Below, one piece after another: positions 51,501 through 60,500 of a stretch of DNA of 64,000 nt. Location: NCBI RefSeq assembly GCF_003589595.1, contig NW_020654422.1:10798269-10862268 (forward strand). The letters are read 5' to 3'. The notes beneath the pieces are model-generated. The model had not been told where the DNA came from, made no database searches, and saw nothing but the letters and a program-made list of their open reading frames with translations. Each line of letters opens with the position of its first letter. Positions within the stretch are counted from its first letter, which is position 1. The position numbers and the translations under genes were made by a program. Source of the DNA: Hyposmocoma kahamanoa. Lineage: Eukaryota; Arthropoda; Insecta; Lepidoptera; Cosmopterigidae.

Positions 51501-54500
51501 TTTTCTTTCTCTCTCTGAACTGGTACAAACAAACTGTGACAAATCAAACTTCCCAAAAGCATGCGGATTTAGCTACTAATATCGTGGTAGAGTGCCTTTG
51601 TGTGTCGCTTGATTTGTCGCCGTTGTTACTTAATGGAAAATAAAACAATAAAATTTAAATATTTTAATTTTTATTAGATGTTATAGCAAGTGTTCAAACT
51701 GCCTCCCTCTGACTCTAATGCACATGCGACATCTTTTGGCGAATGAGCTTCTCAGACGCCTCAAACTCATTTGAGAAATTTCTCGAGCTGCTTCATAGGC
51801 TCGTCGTCGTAGTTCGGTTTCTGTAGTGATAGCTTTGGAGTAAAGCTTTATCTTTTAAGCACCCCAAATAGAAGAAGTCGAAGGGGTTCAGATCAGGTGA
51901 TCTCGGTGGCCACAAAATTGGTCCCAATCAGCCAATCCATCTTCGTGGGAATGTCTGGTCGAGGTGCGTTCGGACGTCGCGAGCGTAGTGGGCTGGACAC
52001 CCATCATTTTGAAACCACATTCTTCTTAGTAATGCTATTGGCACATCTTCGAGAAGGTTTGGCAAATGGTTTTGTAAAAACTCTAAATAATTTTCGCCAT
52101 TTAGAGTCGGAGGCAGTTCAACTGGACCAAATATTTCTCCATTGAAAATTCCGGTCCATAAATTAATTTTAAACTGGTGTTGGGACCGATCTTCTCATCT
52201 CTCGTGCGGGTTCTCTAACTGCCAGCTATGGATGTCGTGGAGGTTTACATAGCCATCTCTGCGACATGCTGATTCATCACTCCACAAAATCGTATTAAAA
52301 AAGTTGGGGTCTTCACTGTGCTTTTGAAGCATTTGTTGACAAAACTGTACGCGTTTAGCGTAATCGCTCGGCAGTAAAGTTTGAACTCTCTGAATATGGT
52401 ATGGGTGGTATCGGTGCCTTTTTAAAATTCGCTGTGCCGTAGACTTTGAAATGCCAGTCCGTCTTTCTATCAGGCGAACTGAAGTGGACGGATCTCTTGA
52501 CACTTCCTGCAAAACTATTTCGTCTGCGACGGTACGAGGTCTGCCTCCACCACGATGGCCAGGGTTCCTACCCTCTCTGTATGCAGCATCAACTCTTATT
52601 ATGGTCTCATGGGTCGGTGGCCTACGGTTAGGAAATCTTACCGCATACAATCTTGCATTTAACGATTCGATACCGCGAGCAGAAACACGTCTAGTTTCGC
52701 CGTAAATTAGGTACATGTCAGCGTAATCACTATGAGTGGATTCGGGGTTTGCTCCAACGATATTCTGTTGATCTGCCATTTTAACTGTATAAAGGCAGTA
52801 TCCGGAGGCGCAGCCGTCGATCACACACAAACAACACGGTTCAAATAGTAAGCAAATCAGGGTCCAAAGTAATGCCAAGTTGTTGATATGATTACTAAAA
52901 AAACTTTTCCGATCGTTATCAAATCAAAGTCCAAAGTGATGTCAAGTCGTCGAAAGTGTAGAAACGGAAGCAGCGATAAAACGAAAAACGCGTACGTAGC
53001 ACAAAACACAAAGGTATGTACTAACGGGTACTACGGGCCCAACCCGACCCGATCCCACCTGGCGACCGATACCGACGTAAGAGAGAGATAACAAATAATC
53101 ATACTTCTCGCTCATTTTTTACTATCTAGGGCCTAGCGACAGAGTAGTTAGTCATAAAGCTCAATAATTTAACACAATTTTTGTTTAGAAACCAATTCGG
53201 CTAGTAGGGTGTTGATGTCGAAAAAAAATGAAATGACTAAGTTCTTGTCAAAAATTTCAATAGTATTGTACAATTCCTGATTCTGCATTAAGTGGAGTAG
53301 TTTTTAAGATCGTTTATAAATTCAGTTTCATACAATTTTTTTTCACACTAGCTATTCAAAGTTAATGTTTAACTTTTTACAAGGGTACGAGGTATACCAA
53401 ATTAATAACTTTTTTCATAGTTTATGATATTTCTCAGTAAAATATTTGTTGCTGTGGAAAAACTATTCAGAATACTCGAAAAACAAAAAAAACAACCATC
53501 TGGAGCTAACCATGGCAATAATAGCGTAAAACCCAACAAAGAGTCGAGTTTTTGCAAAAAAATAAAAAAGGGCCTATATCTCGAAAACTAAAAGACTTTT
53601 ACTAGGGTCAAAATATTTTTTTTCTGGTAGGTATATAGCTCACCTACCCACAGTGTCGCTCTAGCGTGTTATTTTTGGGACACCCGTATAGGATAGGATA
53701 TAATATATGATATAGTAGGTTGTAGTAAATTTTGGAATAAAAGCACGGTACGCTAACGATAATACTTTCGCACATTACTAGGAACATTGGAGAGTGGAGA
53801 GTATCGTGTCCACACATACACAGTGGTAGGTGGGGGAGATAGATCGCTATTGCTAAACTATTACAATTTTTGGACAGATTTATTTCAACGCGATTTTCAA
53901 GCGAATCGATTCAATAGAAAGGCAAATCTAATCGTCTAGATCAGAAAGAAAGAGGAAGAAGGGCCTTCTGGCGCAGCGAGGCGAATTTCGCTTTCGATCC
54001 ACCACAATGTAAATTGAGCTTTAGTCTATCGAAAATGGCACGTGATGGAGACCCTAATTCCTCGCGCACTACCCCCATTGACTGTTCTTGGACAAGATTC
54101 CATTTTTATAAATGACAACATTCGCCGTTCTGTCGATGTAGAAACGTATATGCAAGAGGTTGGGATCCGTCGTTTGGATTGGCCAGCACGAAGTCCCGAA
54201 CTTACTCCGATATTGGGAATGTCTGGGACTTTCTGAAGCGACGAATTAGGTCAATGCAGAAAGCACCACAAACCTTCAAGGAGCTAAAAAAATGTCATTC
54301 AGAGCTTACCTACGTGCCCATTTTTTTTTTGGAATTTAGTATATTTCTTAGGTAAGCCGATCGTGTCAGATCGTCTCTTCACCACTGATGCATATTATGT
54401 CATGATCAACCAAAAAATTATTTTTGTAAGCGTACGTGCAGGTTGCATGACCATAATACTTTTTAATATCAAATGACGGGAGGAACAAGTAGTATACAAT

Positions 54501-57500
54501 TTCAAGCAAAAAGCAAAACTTACCTTTTTCATCTTCAGTTTCTATTGACAATATCTTGAACATTTGGAACTGTAAATCATATGGCAAGAGTTCCACTCTC
54601 ATATCTTCATTGTAGGGGTCGTGACTAGCAGCCGACAGCCTGCAATATTGACGTATTGATAACAGCAGATAATCGATCTTGGAATTGTTAATAACGCGCA
54701 CGCTCATAACTCCGCACTAGGGAAACCCTGTATCGCGGGTGCATGGACACATAGACATAGACAACCACAAATTATACCCAAACTCACGAGAGAAATAAAT
54801 GAAGGCCGTACAAATATTTCTTCCGGCACGGGAATCGAACCCGGGATCTCTTAGATGGCAGTCCAGCTTGCTAACCGTTCTGTCACGGAGGCAGTTAGTG
54901 TTGCGATAATATTGACTTTTGATAACAATGTTTTGTATTGATTTTCTTTAAAAATTTCTTTCATAGATAAGATAACAAGATCACTTGACTAATTAGCCTT
55001 TTTTAGTAATATAATAGTTAACCTACATATAGTTCACTGCTGGGCACAGGCCTACTCTCACTATGCGAGAGCTGGGGCTGTGGGCCGGCTAGACCAATGC
55101 AGATTGGGAATTTCATACACATAATTAAATTGCTTTGCTGGTGTGTACAGGTTTTTCTCCATGATGTTTTCCTTCACCAAAAACTCATGGTAAATTTCAA
55201 ATTAAGTTTCGTACGTAAATTCCGAAAAATCCACGAGGTGCAAGCCCGGATTCTAACCTACGACTCTCTGCTCTAGAGGCCGACATGGTAACGATTAGGC
55301 TTCCATGGCTTTTCGCGACACCTGCCGACATTCTGCAGAATGATTTCCGATTACTTCTAATTTTTTTTTTTCAATAAATTTAGTCACAAAAATTCTGACT
55401 GAAACAAAATGGTTTTAATACCGGTAACATGTAATTATTGTCTAATCCACAGGCAAATCAATAAATTTTACCTTAAACAAAGTCCCAATAGCGACTCTAA
55501 TTTCGAGGGTATAATATCGTCGATCTTTTTCGATAGTTCTTGTTCTGTGGCATCCATGAACTGCACTATAAAGTCTCCTTGGCTCATGAGGAAATAGTTC
55601 TTGACCGACTTCAGTCTCCCCATAAGAGCGTATTCTTTCAATAGTAGCTCTAGTAAAGTTTTGCTCGCGAACGAATAAGCTTTTTGTATTATGGCACTGT
55701 AATTTTGTTCTCTGAGAGAGTATTTGATTTCCTCCGTGTTACTTTTGGAGATCGGTTTACCTGTTGATGTTATTTGTCTAAGTTTAAATGGGAAGATTTT
55801 ATGGTAAATGAATTTATTTTACCAGGATAGCATTTTTATGGGGTAATACTGCCCATTCATATGAGCAACTTTTACTAAGAGGACCTCAGTAAATTACGAA
55901 TGCTTTTTCATATTTGACCAAAATATGGGACAGCGGTTTTTTTTTTTGCAATTAAAGCGGGTCCTCATAGTGAAAGTTGTTGGTATTGATCGGTAGAATC
56001 TAAAATATTGTGTAATACAATATCACTCGGCAAATGCAGTGAGGTTTCTATAAACCTTTTTTTCTTTAAACTTTCCTGTTAAAAGTATGTATGTAGGTAT
56101 GTTTGTACGAACTACATGTGAATAAATGTAAATATTGACTGATGCTTGTAAAATCGAAGAGAATGGAAGGGATTAATGAGATATTCTAATGGTAACAGAT
56201 GGTCAGTATTTTATTTTACATCAAACGATAAAAATAAGGGACATAACTGTTTCTTACTGGGTTAAAGAGACTTACCACATTGGCTAATGACATTCAAATA
56301 CTTCCCAGTCCTTAGTATGATATCAGTGTACTTGTCAAGGAACTTGGGCACGCGGTCTTTCTGCACACTGTACCGCTTCTCCCAATAGTCGGCGGAATAG
56401 TCCACTGGTAATTCTTCTTTGTTTACTAACTCATTGTCTTCAATCATGAACTCCTGGAATCAGTAATCACATCTGTTCAAGCGACCTTTGAATATTCAAC
56501 TCAGCAAGATGAATGACCCAAAACTAGACTGAAAGAAAGTGCTTCAGCGGCATTTGACACCGACTGAGACACTTAAGATCTTAGAGACAATATTAGTATT
56601 AGTGTGTGTAATGTTAACGGTAAAAACAGCTATTAATTATTATTAAAATCAGTATTTCAACAGCAGTCGAGTCTTATTATCTAGTGCCAAAGTGCCAACG
56701 TCCTCTCGCTGTGGTCAAGACACCCTTAGTAGTCAGTAGATCAATCTCGCGAGTCCGCTTGACGTCAGTGAGAAAAATCATCCCTAGTATATCCTAATTT
56801 TTTTCCCCGTCAGTCTGTTGCCAGACAGACAGAAGGTCAGCGACTCAAATCGCACTTAAAATTAAATACTGTCGCTATTGTAAGTCAATGCTGTCGCTAT
56901 TCAAAATTGTGGAACTGAGAAGACACAGTATGAAAGTTAAAAAAAATTCTGAATGAAAGTAATAAATATACATTCTCGTTTATAAATGGATAACTAAAGA
57001 AGCATGGCGAACTTCCCCAATTTTTTTTGTAGGCATAATATGTATGCATCTGTTTATTAAAAAATTATCAAACGGCATGAAGTTAAGCCACAACAAAAGA
57101 AAACGGAGTTAATATATACCATACCCTGGTAACTCAGGCACAAATATATATTTTATGAAACATGCCATCTATTAAAATAAATAAATAACGTACACACTCA
57201 ACATAGCCCCGCACTAGGGAAACCCTGTGTCGCGGGTGCCATGGACACACACATAGACAACCACAAATTACACCCAAACTCACGAGAGAAATAAATGTAA
57301 GCCATACAAACATTTCTCCCGGCCCGGGAATCAAATCTGGGACCTCTGCGTGGCAGTCCGGCATGGTAACCGTTCGGCCACGGTGGCAGTTAATCTATCC
57401 CCGATATCGGGAACTTTTACCACTTCCTCGCGTGGATTAATTATTTACTTTATTTTTTTGTAACAAAGTAGTTAATCCCTAACTGCAAATTGCTCAAATC

Positions 57501-60500
57501 CTATCATTTGATATTACGTGAACTAACTTAATGTGAACTTATCTATGGTATTGAAAAATCTCTTTCTTTTTGGCGGTTAGATGTCGCTCTACGTTAAGAA
57601 ACTGACCGTTGTAGATATAAGTACGTACATACTAATTCTTTGTCATTTGAGTTTCATTTAAATCTGATATTATTTTCAGACTTAGACAGGTTTTTAGTAT
57701 AATTTGAAAAATCTAATCAATTTATTTTATTCAATTTTGTAATTATGATATTTGAAGACGCTAAAGAATTCCTTTTTTATTTTGCCATTGTTCATTACGC
57801 ATAAAAATAATCTCTTTTCCAAATTCTCCGCCATAAAGGTACAAATTTTAATAAGTAGGTGTATTTTTCTATTATTAACACTTATTGTGTTGTTATTAAT
57901 CGAACATAACTTAGTAATATTGCGTATCGATTGAGTTTTATAAGGCCCCATCGCCGCTACCCGTGGGCGCCCCTATTTTTATTGCCCCACAAGGGTAGGT
58001 AACCATACTGTACAGAAAATAATTTTATTGTGCAAATTTGAAAAAAAATTGAGTCTTATATAACATAATGCCTAAGGGTAGAAATAATTTGGATGGTGAT
58101 TAAAAAGTCAGCTGTTATATAGTTAACAGCCACATATTATTAAATATAAGCATGCGGAAAAATAAACTTATACATACTTGAAATGGGTCAATAATAGTGC
58201 CCTTATGTATCCACTGGTCCAGTATGCTGAGGAAAGGTTTGCTAGCACGTTCGGTTAGATATAGTGAGATTTCTTGCGCACGCGTGTCGCCCATTAGCAT
58301 GTTTGTTTTGTCATGGAGAACAGTCAGCACTGCGCCGCCGCGTAATTCGCTCTAATTTACGAAATAAAATAAATTTTCACACACGGTGTCTGTCACTAGG
58401 AAAAAAACTCAATAATGCTCTGGCCACACAGAGACAGTCGCGGAAGCTTTCCGGACGCGGGAATTATTGTCAACCCTACGCGTTGTGGCAGGGTTCATAT
58501 GAACTAGTACATTACAAAAATTCCCGTGCCCGGAAAGCTTCCGCGGTCGCCTCTGTGTGGCCAGACCATAAGTAAATGGCGGTTAAAATTATTCCTGCTT
58601 TTTGTACCACTTTATTTATTATAAGGTGTACCTACTCATTTTTGTCTTTAATATTCTATACGTCTTTCAAAAACAACACAGGGGTTTTAAATGTATTGTT
58701 TACTACCTTTTGCACATTGTGTGCTTTGTATTATATTATGTATTACATATTGAAAAATAAACAATAATACACACCAAGGAAATGAAAATATTTTTTCCGG
58801 AACTAAATAGCGTACCTATTTCTTGTTTTCTTCAAACAATTCAGCGTTTCGGGCCCTTTACAGGTCTCATGGCCACTACTGACCAGTCAGGCACCAGTCG
58901 GCTGGCAGTCAGTTGTGATCATGGAACCCGTAAAGGGCCCGAAACATTAGTTTGTATGATTTTTCAACCAAACAAATATACGCTATTTAGATCCGGAAAA
59001 AATTGTTTCATTTCCTATGTGTAACAGTCGTGTAAACCTAAGAACTCGATATAATAATACTTACCTTTCCAATTGTAGTAACTATAGCAACCAATACTTG
59101 CATAGTGTGCATAGTTGGTAAAACGTAATACCACAACTTTTGTAGAGTAAGGCTTCCCGACATTGCTTCTGTTTCTAACTGAGCCAGCATTGTCTGAAAC
59201 CATGATAAATGATTTCAAATTAAGCTCAACAAGATTTCAAATTAAAAAGTTGCATGTTCTAAGACATTGGATTTTAAAAGCAGATTTACAAATTCACTGA
59301 TTGGTTTCAATTACATCAAAACCTATTGAAATAGAACTCTAACATACTATAGTAATAGAGGCCATTAAAAATGGATCATCATAGTCAATTTCACAGGTCA
59401 TTTAACTGGAACAATGCTGTCGGTGCGTGGAGCAATGCCTGAATATAATTGGCGTATGATATTGTTAATCGTTTTCTAAGCTGAGTTAGACAAATGTTTT
59501 GATATCTATTGAAAAATTATATTTAAAATACAAGAGATCTCAGTATATTCTTGTTACAAAAATCTACACTGATACTTTATTCAGCAATTTGCTTTAAAAT
59601 ATAACCTTTAAAAAGGGAAAATTTAGGAATTCTTCCTTACCTATTTCACATTTTTGTTATTCACCTAATGAAGCAATTTTTTATCAATAATACTGTTCAA
59701 AAATCTACCTTACTATATAGCAACAGTAGGTGTAAGATAAAAACTTACATAGTAATCCTTCAGTAGAATCTCAATAGCAGCTACTAAAGCATGTAGTATT
59801 TGCCCGGACCACATATCAATGTTTTCAATGAACCTCCTAACTATAGAATAGTTTGAAGCTAATGGAAGCATTTGCTGAATTATTTGTTTCAATGCATCAT
59901 CAACATCTTCAGATATTATGAATGAACGGGGTTCATACATTTCCTTTGTAGGTCTATGGACTATATAGTTGCCAGGTATGCCAGAAAATAAGTATAATAG
60001 CTCTTCTACAACTATGTTTTCTTGTGACAACACAGGTACACCAGCTAAAATATAAATATTAGTGATATTAATATCAAACATGTCCTTGAAAAATTTAGAC
60101 ATTGCTTAAATGGACAGTAGTTTATATTTAAAGAAATTGAATTTTTATGATTTTGGTTTAACATAATTATCAAACTGTTTACTTATAAGTATTATATTTA
60201 GTAAATATTACTGGTAAAAAAATAATTTGAAGGCTTCTATGCTCACGCTTGAAGATGTCTTCAAATTCAAATTTACCTAAAGCAGCTACAATGGGTACAG
60301 GTTCCTTTGGGAAGTCCCAGGACATCGCAGGGTGGTCCTTTTGCCAATTGGGAAGACCCAGGCTATTGTACCAATTTGGTCGCAGCTTAGCTTCCTTCTC
60401 TTCAAATGACTTCATAACTAATTTTTTACTTTCATCTACTGCTTTCAGTAACTTATCTTTGATCTGAAAACAAGATTACTTATATTAATACGGATGAAAA

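Larger units (their letters stand above)
49459..54523 (-). other. GCP2 intron between exons 10 and 11 (5 kb)
   Basis: More than half is the mariner-type element at 50888-53688. The rest holds a palindromic MITE (50000-50170), a Tc1 fragment (54038-54315), a lone B-box-like GCGGGTTCGATTCCCGC on the minus strand near 50558-50574 and an A run near 50660-50682. Confidence 0.7.
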
